Shown: positions 40,935 to 50,519, counted from the first letter of the stretch. The stretch is DNA of 64,000 nucleotides from Variovorax sp. EL159 (GCF_900100965.1 NZ_FMUJ01000004.1:682001-746000); one strand, 5' to 3'. Notes: generated from the letters alone by a model not told the origin. Numbers and translations: made by a program.

Positions 40935-42971
40935 ATGGCTGATTCTTCCAATACCAAACTCCCTTTCCAGGCTGAAGTCGCGCAGCTGCTGCACCTCGTC
41001 ACGCATGCGCTTTATTCGAACAAGGAAATCTTCCTGCGCGAGCTGATCTCGAACGCGTCCGACGCGTGCGACAAGCTGCGCTTCGAGGCGCTCGACCACC
41101 CCGCGCTGTACGAAGACCAGCCCGAGCTCGACGTGCGTCTGACCTTCGACAAGGCCGCCCGCACCATCACCATCACCGACAAGGGCATCGGCCTGTCGCG
41201 CCAGGAAGCCATCGACAACCTCGGCACCATCGCCAAGAGCGGTACCAAGGACTTCATGAGCAAGCTGAGCGGCGACCAGAAGGCCGACGCACAGCTCATC
41301 GGCCAGTTCGGCGTGGGCTTCTACTCGGGCTTCATCGTGGCCGACAAGATCACCGTCGAATCGCGCCGTGCCGGCCTGCCGGCCGACCAGGGCGTGCGCT
41401 GGGTGAGCGGCGGCGCCGGCGACTTCGAGGTGGCCGACATCACGCGTGCCGAGCGCGGCACCAGCATCACGCTGCACCTGCGCGACGATGCCGACGAATA
41501 CCTCAACGCCTGGAAGCTCAAGCAGATCGTCGGCAAGTACTCCGACCACATCTCGCTCCCGATCCTCATGGAAAAGGAAGAGTGGAAGGAAGGCGAGAAC
41601 GACCAGCCCGGCGACATGGTGAAGACCGGCGAGTGGGAAACCGTCAACAAGGCCAACGCCCTGTGGAGCCGTCCCAAGAAGGACATCACGCCCGAGCAGT
41701 ACGAAGAGTTCTACAAGAGCATCAGCCACGACTACGAAGCGCCGCTCGCCTGGAGCCACAACCGCGTGGAAGGCAGCACCGAGTACACGCAGCTGCTCTA
41801 CATCCCGGCCAAGGCGCCGTTCGATTTGTGGAACCGCGACAAGAGCGCGGGCGTCAAGCTGTACGTCAAGCGCGTCTTCATCATGGACGACGCCGAAGCC
41901 CTGCTGCCCAGCTACCTGCGCTTCGTGAAGGGCGTGATCGACTCGGCCGACCTGCCGCTGAACGTGAGCCGCGAGCTGCTGCAGGAAAGCCGCGACGTGA
42001 AGGCCATCCGCGAGGGCAGCACCAAGCGCGTGCTCTCCATGCTCGAAGACCTGGCCAAGAAGCAGAAGACCGCGCCCGAGAGCGCCGAAGGCAAGACCGA
42101 CGTGGGTTCGGGCGAATCGGTGCCGGCACCCGAGCCGACCGAAGCGGTGACCGATGTGGTCGACAAGAACGCGCCCACCGCCGCCGAAACCGCCGCCGCG
42201 GCCGCCGATGAATCGGGCAAGTACGCGAAGTTCTACGCCGAGTTCGGCGCGGTGCTGAAAGAGGGCCTGGGCGAGGACATGGGCAACCGCGACCGCATCG
42301 CCAAGCTGCTGCGCTTTGCCTCGTCCACCACCGACGGCGTGACCGTGAGCTTCGCCGACTACAAGGCGCGCATGAAGGACGGCCAGGACGCGATCTACTA
42401 CATCACCGCCGACACGCTGGCCGCCGCCAAGAACAGCCCGCAGCTCGAAGTCTTCAAGAAGAAGGGCATCGAGGTTCTGCTGATGACCGACCGCGTCGAC
42501 GAGTGGGCGCTCAACTACCTCACCGAGTTCGACGGCACGCCGCTGCAAAGCGTGGCCAAGGGCGCGGTCGACCTGGGCAAGCTGCAGGACGAGGCCGAGA
42601 AGAAGGCCGCCGAAGAGGCTGCCGAGTCGTTCAAGCCGATGCTCGAGAAGCTCAAGGAAGCGCTCAAGGACAAGGCCGGCGACGTGCGCGTGACCACGCG
42701 CCTGGTCGATTCGCCCGCCTGCCTCGTGGTGCAGGACGGCGGCATGAGCACGCAGCTCGCGCGCATGCTCAAGCAGGCCGGCCAGCCCGCGCCCGACCTG
42801 AAGCCGGTGCTCGAAGTCAACGCCGACCATCCGCTGGTGAAGAAGCTCGACGGCTCGGCGCACTTCGACGACCTCGCGAACATCCTGTTCGATCAGGCGC
42901 TGCTCGCCGAAGGCGGGCTGCCGGCCGACCCGGCCGCCTACGTGAAGCGCGTCAACGCGCTGCTGGTGTGA
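40935..42971 (+). CDS. htpG: HtpG (Hsp90) chaperone with a mid-protein insertion
   Basis: A 678-residue cytosolic ATP-dependent chaperone. N-terminal ATPase motifs ELISNASDACDKLR, DKGIGLSRQE and IGQFGVGFYSGF are intact. Middle and C-terminal domains follow. Compared with E. coli HtpG (624 residues), about 45 extra residues rich in Ala, Glu, Pro, Thr and Asp occur at about 377-425, between the two middle-domain halves. The start is ATG 40935; the frame is open further upstream to 40716, but the conserved N-terminus begins here. The next gene's ATG overlaps the stop. Confidence 0.97.
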   Translation: MADSSNTKLPFQAEVAQLLHLVTHALYSNKEIFLRELISNASDACDKLRFEALDHPALYEDQPELDVRLTFDKAARTITITDKGIGLSRQEAIDNLGTIAKSGTKDFMSKLSGDQKADAQLIGQFGVGFYSGFIVADKITVESRRAGLPADQGVRWVSGGAGDFEVADITRAERGTSITLHLRDDADEYLNAWKLKQIVGKYSDHISLPILMEKEEWKEGENDQPGDMVKTGEWETVNKANALWSRPKKDITPEQYEEFYKSISHDYEAPLAWSHNRVEGSTEYTQLLYIPAKAPFDLWNRDKSAGVKLYVKRVFIMDDAEALLPSYLRFVKGVIDSADLPLNVSRELLQESRDVKAIREGSTKRVLSMLEDLAKKQKTAPESAEGKTDVGSGESVPAPEPTEAVTDVVDKNAPTAAETAAAAADESGKYAKFYAEFGAVLKEGLGEDMGNRDRIAKLLRFASSTTDGVTVSFADYKARMKDGQDAIYYITADTLAAAKNSPQLEVFKKKGIEVLLMTDRVDEWALNYLTEFDGTPLQSVAKGAVDLGKLQDEAEKKAAEEAAESFKPMLEKLKEALKDKAGDVRVTTRLVDSPACLVVQDGGMSTQLARMLKQAGQPAPDLKPVLEVNADHPLVKKLDGSAHFDDLANILFDQALLAEGGLPADPAAYVKRVNALLV

Positions 42972-43645
42972 TGGCGCGGCCGCGCATCCGCGCAGCGACG
43001 GCCGCCATTCCGGCGGCGCTGCTGCTGCTCCTGATGAGCGGCTGCTCCCACTACCAGATCGGCATTCCGCTGGTTCCCGGGCTCTCGCTGGGCCTGGGCG
43101 CCACGAAGGACGGCAGTTTTTCGATGGGCCTGAACACCGGCTTCGGCCCGCTCGGCGCGGGCGTGGCCGTGAACAACGGCGGGCAGGTGTCGGGCTCGGC
43201 CGGCGTGGGTGTCGGCGTGGGGCCGGTGGCTGCAGGGGTCAGCAAGGGCACCGTGCTCTATGACCCGAAGGCCGCGCCTGCAGCGCTTGCCGGTGGTGGT
43301 GCCGCAACCGGTGCGGTGGCATCCACGGCGCCCGCAGCGCCTGTGGCGCCCGCGGGCTCGGCACCGCCTCTGGCTGCAACGCCGGTGGTGCCGGCGCCCG
43401 TGCGCTATTCGACGCCCGCCGATCCGTTCACGCCCATTGCCGCACCCGCGACCCAGGCGCCGGCCGCTGCCGCCCCGGCGACACGCACCGTGGCCCAGGC
43501 CCGGGCACCGCTCGTCAAGATCACGCGCCCGCCGCCGGAGCCCGTCGCGCCTGCGGTGAACCACACCCCGGCCGTGGCCGCCGCCTCGGCCCCGGTCCGC
43601 GAAGCCGGCGCCCTCGGCACGCCCGGCAACCCCGTCGCGCCCTGA
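42971..43645 (+). CDS. Ala/Pro-rich lipoprotein overlapping htpG
   Basis: A 224-residue predicted lipoprotein: hydrophobic signal then LLMSGC lipobox (Cys25). Residues about 30-90 are Gly-rich and strand-like; from about 100 on it is an extended Ala/Pro-rich chain likely to be unfolded or wall-spanning. The ATG shares one base with the htpG stop (TGATG), so translation is coupled to the chaperone. No family recognised. Low-complexity composition makes homology searches unreliable, but the lipobox and coupled start support a real gene. Confidence 0.72.
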   Translation: MARPRIRAATAAIPAALLLLLMSGCSHYQIGIPLVPGLSLGLGATKDGSFSMGLNTGFGPLGAGVAVNNGGQVSGSAGVGVGVGPVAAGVSKGTVLYDPKAAPAALAGGGAATGAVASTAPAAPVAPAGSAPPLAATPVVPAPVRYSTPADPFTPIAAPATQAPAAAAPATRTVAQARAPLVKITRPPPEPVAPAVNHTPAVAAASAPVREAGALGTPGNPVAP

Positions 43646-43719
43646 CCGGCGCGCCTTTCACGCGAACCCGCGACCCGGCCTAACATGGCGGCTGGTATCT
43701 CCTTCGGAGACAGTCGACC

Positions 43720-44706
43720 ATGACGCGCCGACCGCTGCTGCTGCACCTTCTTGCCCTGGCCGCCCTTGCGGCCACGGTGCTGCCCCGCGCAGTGAAGTCG
43801 CAGGGCGCCTACCCCGCCAAGCCCATCCGCTGGATCGTGCCGTACCCGGCTGGCGCCGGCGCCGACATCGTCGCGCGCACCATCGGCACCCAGCTGGCCA
43901 TCGACGCGGGGCAGCAAGTGATCATCGAGAACCGCGCCGGCGGCAACACCGCCATCGGCGCCATCGAGGTCGCGCGCGCTCCGGCCGATGGCTACACGCT
44001 GCTGTCGGCCGACAACGGCACGCTGGTCTTCAACCCCGCGCTGTACCGCAACCTCAGCTACAACCCCTCGCGCGATTTCGCGCCCGTCACCTTGCTGGGT
44101 CGGTTGCCGATGGTGCTGCTGGTCGGGCCGTCCAGCGGCGTCAAGGACGCGCGGGCCTTCATCGAAGACGCGCGCGCCTTCCCCGGCAAGGTCAGCTTTG
44201 CCTCGGCCGGCACCGGCAGCCCGCAGCACCTGGCGATGGAACTGCTCGAGCGCCAGGCCCGGCTGGAGATGGTGCACGTGCCCTACCGGGGCGCCGCGCC
44301 CGCGCTGGCCGACGTGGCGGGTGGCCAGCTGCCGGTGATGATGTGCGACCTGGCCGCGGCCCGCCGCTTCATCCAGAGCGGCAAGCTGCGTGCGCTCGCG
44401 GTGGCCCATCCGGCGCGCCTGGCGCAGCTGCCCGGTGTGCCGACCTTCGCCGAGCTGGGCATGCCGCAGGTCGAGGCCGCCGCGCTCATGGGCCTGGTGG
44501 TGCCGGCCGGCACGCCGCCCGAGGTGGTGGCGCAGCTGCAGGAGTCGGTGGCCAGCGCCATCCACAACCCGGTCGTGCGGCGCAAGCTGGCCGAGTTCGG
44601 CGTCGAGCCCGTGGGCGACGCGCCCGCCCAGTTCGCGGCGCTGCTGGAGGGCGAGTCGGCCCGCTGGCACCCGCTGATCCGCGAGCTGAATCTGTCGCTC
44701 GACTGA
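43720..44706 (+). CDS. Bug/TctC-family solute-binding protein (TTT receptor)
   Basis: A 328-residue periplasmic receptor of the Bug family, expanded in Burkholderiales, which binds carboxylates for tripartite tricarboxylate transporters. A signal peptide (to about residue 27) is followed by YPAKPIRWIVPYPAGAGADIVAR and the ENRAGGNTAIGA segment diagnostic of the family. No TctA/TctB membrane genes are nearby. A GGAGA RBS is present about 12 bases before the ATG. Ligand unknown. Confidence 0.92.
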   Translation: MTRRPLLLHLLALAALAATVLPRAVKSQGAYPAKPIRWIVPYPAGAGADIVARTIGTQLAIDAGQQVIIENRAGGNTAIGAIEVARAPADGYTLLSADNGTLVFNPALYRNLSYNPSRDFAPVTLLGRLPMVLLVGPSSGVKDARAFIEDARAFPGKVSFASAGTGSPQHLAMELLERQARLEMVHVPYRGAAPALADVAGGQLPVMMCDLAAARRFIQSGKLRALAVAHPARLAQLPGVPTFAELGMPQVEAAALMGLVVPAGTPPEVVAQLQESVASAIHNPVVRRKLAEFGVEPVGDAPAQFAALLEGESARWHPLIRELNLSLD

Positions 44707-44886
44707 GGGCCCGCGGGCCCCTGTGGCGCCTGTGTATCGCGGCGCTTTACAACGCCTTTGCACGAACTTTGCTTGGCCTCCACGCCTTCCTCATTCTTTG
44801 CTAAGAGTCGCTGCCTAGATTGGCACATCGCTCAGGAAAGGTCGGCGGGACGGTTTGCAAAGGGCACGCCACTCCCCCCGAAACCG

Positions 44887-46572
44887 ATGACAACTCGCCG
44901 GTTCAATCACGTTATTTTTGCGGACGACTTCTTCCGCTCGCCCGCCAACGGGCTTCATTACCACGTCGCAAACCGGCGATTTCTCCGAGGTTTCTTCGAC
45001 TCCGCGCTGGGCCGGCTGGGCCTGCCGATGCGCGAAGTGGCGCCGCTGTCGGAAGGCGGCCGCATCGATGTCGCGCGCCTCATGGACCGGCTTGAACTGC
45101 CCTGCACGGCCGCCGGCTGGGCGCGTGCCTGCGTGGCCGACCTGCTGCCGCTGGCCGGACGCGACGGCATGCCGGTGTTCGATCCGGGCTGCCTCGTGAT
45201 CGGCTGGGGGCTCACGCCGGCGCTGCAGCACTGCATCCACCGCAGCGGCGCGAGCTACCTCGACATCGAGATCGATCCGCGTCGCTTTACCGAACACCTG
45301 CACTTCTGCGCCCGCACCAACGACCCCGTCATCGAGGCCGCGCTGCGGGCCCGCCGCGTGGACGAAGAGCTGTTCTGGAACCACGCGGCCGTGCTCAAGG
45401 GCTACTTCGCGCGGCGCGGTGCTTCCTCGCTGTTCGATCCGCGCCTGCGCGCGGGCCTGTTCTTCGGCCAGAGCCTGGTGGACCTGTCGCTGGTCAGCGG
45501 CGGGCGCACCATGCACCCGGCCAGCGTCGTCGCGCCGCTGCGCGAGCTGGCGCAGGGCGTCGACCTGCTGGTCATCAAGCCGCACCCCTACGAGCCCGCG
45601 CTGCACGACCTCGCGCCGATCGCGCGCGCCATTCCCAACGTGGCGTGGACCCACGAGAACACCTACGCGCTGCTGTCGGCGTCGAACGTGCACTTCGTCG
45701 CCAGCCTGTCGTCGAGCGTGCTGACCGAGGCGCGCTACTTCCGCAAGCCCGCGCACGCGCTGATCGAGGCCGACCGCAACGCGGCCGGACAATTGCCGGC
45801 CGCCTGCTCGGACTGGATCGCCATCGGCGCCGAACTGGGCGCGATGGATTTCGTGGCCGATGCCTGCATGGGCGGCGATGCGGAAAGCCGCATCGCGGTG
45901 CCTGCTGGCGCCGCCGCCTGGCCCGCCGCCGCCATCGAGCGTGCATTCGGCGCGCGCTGGGGCTTCGACGACCAGAGCCTGGGGCTCGGTGAAGTGTCCG
46001 AGCTACAGCTCGGCCGCCCCTACATGTTCCACCCCGGCAGCCCCGCGCTCGGTTGGCTCAGCCACGGGTGGCACGGTTTTCACGACGAAGGCGTGCGCAG
46101 CCTGGGCGAGCTGGCCTGCCTCGTGATTCCGCTGCCGACGCTGGCGCCGTCGTCGTCGCACCAGCAGCCGCACCGCCTCGAAGTCCGCATCGACTTTCGC
46201 AGCAGCGCCAAGACCACCAGCGTCCACGCGATGTTCGACGGCGTGGTGCTGCCAGGGCAGCGCACCACGGGCGCGCGGCGGCGCACCCTCGTCTTCGAGG
46301 TGCAGCCCAGCGCGGGCCGCAAATGCCTGGTGCTGCAGTTCGCGGTGGCGGACGCCTCCACGGCCACAGGAGGCCCGCGCCGGCTGGTGGCGGCCCGGCC
46401 GAGCTTCGCGATCCGCAGGCTGCAGGTGTCGCTGCGCATGGGCCGGGGCGTGATCTCGGCGCCGCCGAAGGCCACGGCATCGAAGCCGTGGCTGGAGATG
46501 TCGCCGGTGCGCGCCATCGCGCGGGTGTTTCGTGCGCTGGTCGATTCGGCGCGTGGGGTGATCAGCGGGTAG
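44887..46572 (+). CDS. Capsule/LPS-type glycosyltransferase-like protein
   Basis: A 561-residue cytoplasmic protein. The central segment, VIKPHPYEPALHDL then WTHENTYALLSASNVHFVASLSSSVLTEARYF, follows the pattern of capsular-polysaccharide glycosyltransferases of the KpsC/LpsZ type (a KPHP-like donor site, then a Ser-rich nucleotide-sugar loop). The N- and C-terminal parts are unfamiliar. I chose ATG 44887 although the frame is open to 44758. It is divergent/convergent with other surface-carbohydrate genes: its 3' end overlaps the convergent glycosyltransferase by 11 nt. Confidence 0.65.
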   Translation: MTTRRFNHVIFADDFFRSPANGLHYHVANRRFLRGFFDSALGRLGLPMREVAPLSEGGRIDVARLMDRLELPCTAAGWARACVADLLPLAGRDGMPVFDPGCLVIGWGLTPALQHCIHRSGASYLDIEIDPRRFTEHLHFCARTNDPVIEAALRARRVDEELFWNHAAVLKGYFARRGASSLFDPRLRAGLFFGQSLVDLSLVSGGRTMHPASVVAPLRELAQGVDLLVIKPHPYEPALHDLAPIARAIPNVAWTHENTYALLSASNVHFVASLSSSVLTEARYFRKPAHALIEADRNAAGQLPAACSDWIAIGAELGAMDFVADACMGGDAESRIAVPAGAAAWPAAAIERAFGARWGFDDQSLGLGEVSELQLGRPYMFHPGSPALGWLSHGWHGFHDEGVRSLGELACLVIPLPTLAPSSSHQQPHRLEVRIDFRSSAKTTSVHAMFDGVVLPGQRTTGARRRTLVFEVQPSAGRKCLVLQFAVADASTATGGPRRLVAARPSFAIRRLQVSLRMGRGVISAPPKATASKPWLEMSPVRAIARVFRALVDSARGVISG

Positions 46573-47683
46573 CTGGCGTGGCCAGCGTCGACAGCAGCGT
46601 GACCCAAGGCTGCAGCCTGTCGATGGCACCCTGCCTGCCTTCCGCAGCATCCGTCGCGCTCTCCGGCAAGGCAAGCAATTCGCCAGCCGCCGCCGTCACC
46701 GCCCGCGCAAACTTTGGCGCGTCGCCGCGCCACACCACCACGCGGTGCGCCAGGCCCAACTGCGTTGCGCGCCCCGCATTGATCGCCTGCTCCGGCTGGT
46801 CGGTCAGCAGCAGCAGGATGGGCTTGCGGTAGACCGCCGCGATCGACAGCGCGGCCATGCCCGGCGCCGAGACGATGAAGGCGCTGCGTGCAGCCGTCTC
46901 GATCCAGTGCTCGTCGCGCGCATGCCAATGCGGCCGGTGGGCATAGCCCTCGCCGACCAAGTGCGCCGGCAGGCCCGCGGCGGCCAGTCCTTGTTCCAGT
47001 CCATCGGCCAGCGCGGGTTCCTCGAAGTGCGGGTTGAGGTACACGGCGGCCCGTCGCGCCGCGCCGTCTTCTTGCGTGCCATGGCTGGCCACCACCGCGA
47101 CCGGCGTGGCGAGCCGATGGCCGCCGTGCCCGTCATGCCGTGGCGCGTCGTAGGCGAAGTCGTGCTCGATGCGCGCCCGGCTGCGGTCGATCTGCCAGGC
47201 CACGATGCCGCCGAACACCTTCGCGATGAAGCCCGGCATACGGCCGCTGAAATTGGTCTGCAGTGCATGCCGCAGGCTGGCGCCGTACACATGCACCACC
47301 TTGCGTCGCCACCCCGGCATCCAACCCATGAACAGCAGCGCGGGATGAAAGGAGTCGTTGACCACGAGGTCCGCGTCGCGGAACCAGCGGCGCAGCCGCA
47401 CGATGTCGCGCAGCATGCGCTCGGGGCGGAACATGTAGTGGGCGACGTTGCGGTCGGTCTCGCGGCGAAGCATGTTCTGCTCGCGGTCGAACTGCACCGC
47501 GTAGTGGCGCGAGAGCACCGGCGCGTCGATGCCGAAGCCGGCCAGGAAGCGCGCGCCTTCGTCCGAGGTGGTGAGCACCTGGACCTGCACGCCCGCAGCC
47601 CGCAGCGCGTGCGTGAGCAGCTGCGCGCGCATCAGGTGGCCGCGCGCGTCCGCGGTCGCGAGGTAGACGATGCGCGGCGGCAT
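46562..47683 (-). CDS. GT-B glycosyltransferase (MurG/GT1-like)
   Basis: A 373-residue GT-B enzyme. The N-terminal loop YLATADARGHLMRAQLLTHAL and the C-terminal SAPGMAALSIAAVYRKP plus DQPEQAINAGRATQLG match the acceptor- and donor-binding ends of this fold. No membrane helix. It lies last in a minus-strand run with a ferritin-like protein, a secreted protein and a GT2 enzyme, which suggests synthesis of one surface glycan or glycolipid. The acceptor and sugar cannot be told. Confidence 0.8.
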   Translation of the reverse strand: MPPRIVYLATADARGHLMRAQLLTHALRAAGVQVQVLTTSDEGARFLAGFGIDAPVLSRHYAVQFDREQNMLRRETDRNVAHYMFRPERMLRDIVRLRRWFRDADLVVNDSFHPALLFMGWMPGWRRKVVHVYGASLRHALQTNFSGRMPGFIAKVFGGIVAWQIDRSRARIEHDFAYDAPRHDGHGGHRLATPVAVVASHGTQEDGAARRAAVYLNPHFEEPALADGLEQGLAAAGLPAHLVGEGYAHRPHWHARDEHWIETAARSAFIVSAPGMAALSIAAVYRKPILLLLTDQPEQAINAGRATQLGLAHRVVVWRGDAPKFARAVTAAAGELLALPESATDAAEGRQGAIDRLQPWVTLLSTLATPATR

Positions 47684-47687
47684 CGAC

Positions 47688-48452
47688 TCAGGCGTGCACA
47701 GGGCGCGCCGCGCCGGGGCGCAGTCGCAAAGCCACGCCGGCGAGAAACATGCCGACCGCGCCGGTGATGCCGAAGCCGCGCTCGGTGTCGCGCACCTCGC
47801 GCATCAGCTGCGCCAGCCGCGCCTGTTCATGCGGTGCCACGCACCGCTGCAGCGTGTGGCTGCACAGGCGGATGTGGCGGTCTTCATCGGCCAGCACGCG
47901 CGACAGCAGCGGGTGCAGCGCATGCGCCGGCCCGATCAGCGCGCAGTGCCGCTGCAGGATGCGCGAAGCCATCTGCTCCGCCGACAAACCGATGGCATAG
48001 GCCGGCACCAGCCCGCCCTGCGCGAAATGCGGCGCATGCCGGCGGATCAACCCCTGCCAGCGCGCCAGCTTGCGGCGGCTCAGCCAGTCGGGCTGCGGCG
48101 CTTCTTCGGGCGATGCGGCGGCCTGTGCGTTGCCACCGCGTTCGACGATGGCTTCGGCGAAAAGGCGCGCATGCAATTGCTCGTCGGCCAGGTGCTGGTC
48201 GAGCTGGCGTGCGAGCCAGTCGGGCGGGTTGATGCGCAGCTCGCGCTGCAGCGCCTGCTCGGACGATTCTTCGCCGACGAGGTAGAAGCGCAGCAGCAGC
48301 ATCTCGCCCGCATTGCTCGCATGCAACTGGCGCAGCGCGGCGCGTTTGACGTGGTGCACCAGCCAGGCCTGCAGGGCCGGCCAGCCGCGCAGAACTGGCG
48401 GATCGAGGCAGTCGAAGCCGGCTGCCGGTGCGGGCGAAGTGTCAGCGGCCAT
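47688..48452 (-). CDS. Diiron ferritin-like protein in a glycan cluster
   Basis: A 254-residue mostly helical protein. Iron-ligand-like motifs lie in sequence: NAGEMLLLRFY (Glu), ADEQLHARLF (ExxH) and ADEDRHIRLC (ExxH), fitting a four-helix diiron carboxylate bundle. A short hydrophobic stretch near the C-terminus (GAVGMFLAGVAL) could anchor it to the membrane. It starts within the upstream gene (11-nt overlap) and ends 5 bp before the glycosyltransferase start, so it is an integral operon member. Hydroxylation or desaturation of a lipid or sugar is possible; iron storage is less likely in this context. Confidence 0.7.
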   Translation of the reverse strand: MAADTSPAPAAGFDCLDPPVLRGWPALQAWLVHHVKRAALRQLHASNAGEMLLLRFYLVGEESSEQALQRELRINPPDWLARQLDQHLADEQLHARLFAEAIVERGGNAQAAASPEEAPQPDWLSRRKLARWQGLIRRHAPHFAQGGLVPAYAIGLSAEQMASRILQRHCALIGPAHALHPLLSRVLADEDRHIRLCSHTLQRCVAPHEQARLAQLMREVRDTERGFGITGAVGMFLAGVALRLRPGAARPVHA

Positions 48453-49458
48453 TGGCCTTGGCCGCGGTGGCCTGCGGCGGTTGCTGATGTTGCTGCTGCC
48501 AGCCCAGCACGAGGCCGATGAAGCTGTCTTGCAGGAAGGCGCGCGCGGCCGCATCGGCCCCCGCGAACTCGCGCTGCTGGCCGTCGTAGCGCACATAGCC
48601 CTTGCCGTTGATGGCGCCGAGCACCAGCTTCTCGTTCTTGCGAAAGCCCCGCTGCAGCAGCGGTTGCAGCAGCGACTGCGATTCGAGCCCGTACAGGAAC
48701 AGGTCGCGCTGCACCACCTGGCGCGGGATCTTGCCGCTCAGGGCCTGCAGCTCCAGCGTCCAGTTGCCTTGCCGCATGGCTTCCGCCAGTTCGTGGCCCC
48801 TGGCCGCCGGTGCGTGGAAGCGCGCCCGCGCCACCGACTTCGAGGCCTTGCTCAGCCCCAGCCCGATGGTGATGTCTGCATCTTTCGCACCACCGGTGCG
48901 GTTGTCTTCGACCTGCACCAGCACGTTGGCCAGTCGCGCGGTGAGCGAGGGCTTGGCGAGCGCTTCGCCGATCTGCGCGGGCGTGAGCACGACGCGCTCG
49001 GCGTTGCCGTCATTCACGACGACCTGGTACGGGTCGATGCGGATGTCGCTGAACTCGTCGCCGACGGGCGTGTGCGCATGGCTGCTCACCGACCAGTCGG
49101 TGCCCGAGCGGCTCAGCAGGGCGTGGAAGGTCAGCGGCACGCGCTGGCCGCTGCGCGTCTGGCCAGAGCCCTGCAGCAGCACGTCGCCCACGATGGTCTT
49201 TTCGCCATAGCTGTGGGTGTTCGTGAAGCGGATGGTGTGCGCGGCGCTGTCGAGCACGGCGTGCGTGTCGGCATCGTCCAGCGCGAGGCGGTTGCAGTCG
49301 TCGGCGGCGGCGAGCGGGCCGAAGGGGCAGCCGCTGTCGGACTTGAAGTTGAAGACGCCGCGGCCCGTGAAGTCGGCGGCACCGGCAACGGTGAAGGCGC
49401 CTGCGAGCGCGAGGCCCAGGGCGACGTGGCGCACGGAAAAGAGAGAGCGGATTGGCAT
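48442..49458 (-). CDS. Secreted protein of unknown function in the glycan operon
   Basis: A 338-residue exported protein; the signal peptide is MPIRSLFSVRHVALGLALAG with cleavage after VAGA (about residue 27). The mature part has two cysteines near the start (SGCPFG and DDCNRL) and alternates strands and amphipathic helices. A coupled start at 49494 (TGATG with the upstream stop) would add 12 residues; I prefer 49458 because it gives a normal signal peptide. No family recognised. A role in glycan export or modification is inferred from position. Confidence 0.7.
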   Translation of the reverse strand: MPIRSLFSVRHVALGLALAGAFTVAGAADFTGRGVFNFKSDSGCPFGPLAAADDCNRLALDDADTHAVLDSAAHTIRFTNTHSYGEKTIVGDVLLQGSGQTRSGQRVPLTFHALLSRSGTDWSVSSHAHTPVGDEFSDIRIDPYQVVVNDGNAERVVLTPAQIGEALAKPSLTARLANVLVQVEDNRTGGAKDADITIGLGLSKASKSVARARFHAPAARGHELAEAMRQGNWTLELQALSGKIPRQVVQRDLFLYGLESQSLLQPLLQRGFRKNEKLVLGAINGKGYVRYDGQQREFAGADAAARAFLQDSFIGLVLGWQQQHQQPPQATAAKANGR

Positions 49459-49493
49459 GGTCTTGCTGGTTTGTTGTTCTTTTGAAGAGGCCA

Positions 49494-50519
49494 TCAAGGC
49501 CGGTGATAGGAAAGCGCCTGCGCGTCGGCGTTCGTCTTCCCGGTGGTGTGCAGGCCGATGCCGCGCGCGAACGCGCCCAGCATGTCGACCGCCGAGAACC
49601 CCAGGATCAGCGCCACGCCCGCCACCCAGCGCAGGCCGCGCAACGGCGGCAGGTCTTGATGATTGAGCGCGCGCATGCTGAAGCCCAGCCGCGTGAACAG
49701 CACGCACAACGGCCCGATGGGCCCGCTCTTCGCGAGCCACTGCCAGCGTGCCGACACGTAGCTGCGCAGCAGGTGCGGCGTGAGCGAATAGGTGTCTTGT
49801 CCGCGCATCCAGCGCAGCTTGAGCGCTTCGGCACGCGTGTCGGGCAGGCGGTGTTCGGTGTGGGCCGCGGCCGCGTAGTGGATGGGCACGCCGGCCGCCT
49901 TCAGTCGCATGCCCAGCACCTGGCAGTGCGCGCGGTACACGCCGTCGAGCGCCTGGTAGCTGTGCTGCTCGAACACGTCGCGGCGGAAGACCACGTTGTT
50001 CGCGTAGAAGTTGCTCGTGGCGCCCGCGTGATCGGCGTTAGGGAAGTACATGAAGTCGATGGTCGTCAGCGCGGTGCCGACCACGCTGGCCGCATAGCTC
50101 GTGCGGCCGGCCACCACGGCGGGCGCATCGGGCTTCGTGAGCGGCAGCAGCATCTGCAGCAGCCAGTCGTCGTCGGGCAGGCAATCGGCATCGGCGAACA
50201 CCACGTGGTCGCAGCGCGCCGCGTCGGTGGCCGCGAAGCCGACGTTCTTGGCGTCGTAGTAGCCGGTGGCCGCGTCGATGCGCACGAAATCGACCGGGCG
50301 GCCCGCGAGCGCGCTCACCGCATCGCAGGTGGCCGGGCTCAGTCCGTCGTGCGTGACGACCACCTGCGCCAGGGCGGTCAGCGGAAGTTTCTGCTTTGCC
50401 AGCAGGGCGACGAGGCGTTGCAGGCTGGTGCTCGTCTTGGCCTCGGCATCCGCTCCGCCGCGCAGGTTGTTGGTCTCCAGGACCAGCGCGCAACGCGCTG
50501 CAACTTGATCGGGCATCAT
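49494..50519 (-). CDS. Family 2 glycosyltransferase
   Basis: A 341-residue GT-A glycosyltransferase. The nucleotide-sugar site includes VVFADADCLPDDDW (DxD-type motif) near residue 105, preceded by NVGFAATDAARCDH. C-terminal hydrophobic segments suggest membrane association. Start: tandem ATG at 50519/50516 with AGGA about 10 nt upstream is preferred over in-frame ATGs at 50540 and 50558. It is divergent from UDP-glucose dehydrogenase and first in the minus-strand glycan operon. Confidence 0.85.
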   Translation of the reverse strand: MMPDQVAARCALVLETNNLRGGADAEAKTSTSLQRLVALLAKQKLPLTALAQVVVTHDGLSPATCDAVSALAGRPVDFVRIDAATGYYDAKNVGFAATDAARCDHVVFADADCLPDDDWLLQMLLPLTKPDAPAVVAGRTSYAASVVGTALTTIDFMYFPNADHAGATSNFYANNVVFRRDVFEQHSYQALDGVYRAHCQVLGMRLKAAGVPIHYAAAAHTEHRLPDTRAEALKLRWMRGQDTYSLTPHLLRSYVSARWQWLAKSGPIGPLCVLFTRLGFSMRALNHQDLPPLRGLRWVAGVALILGFSAVDMLGAFARGIGLHTTGKTNADAQALSYHRP

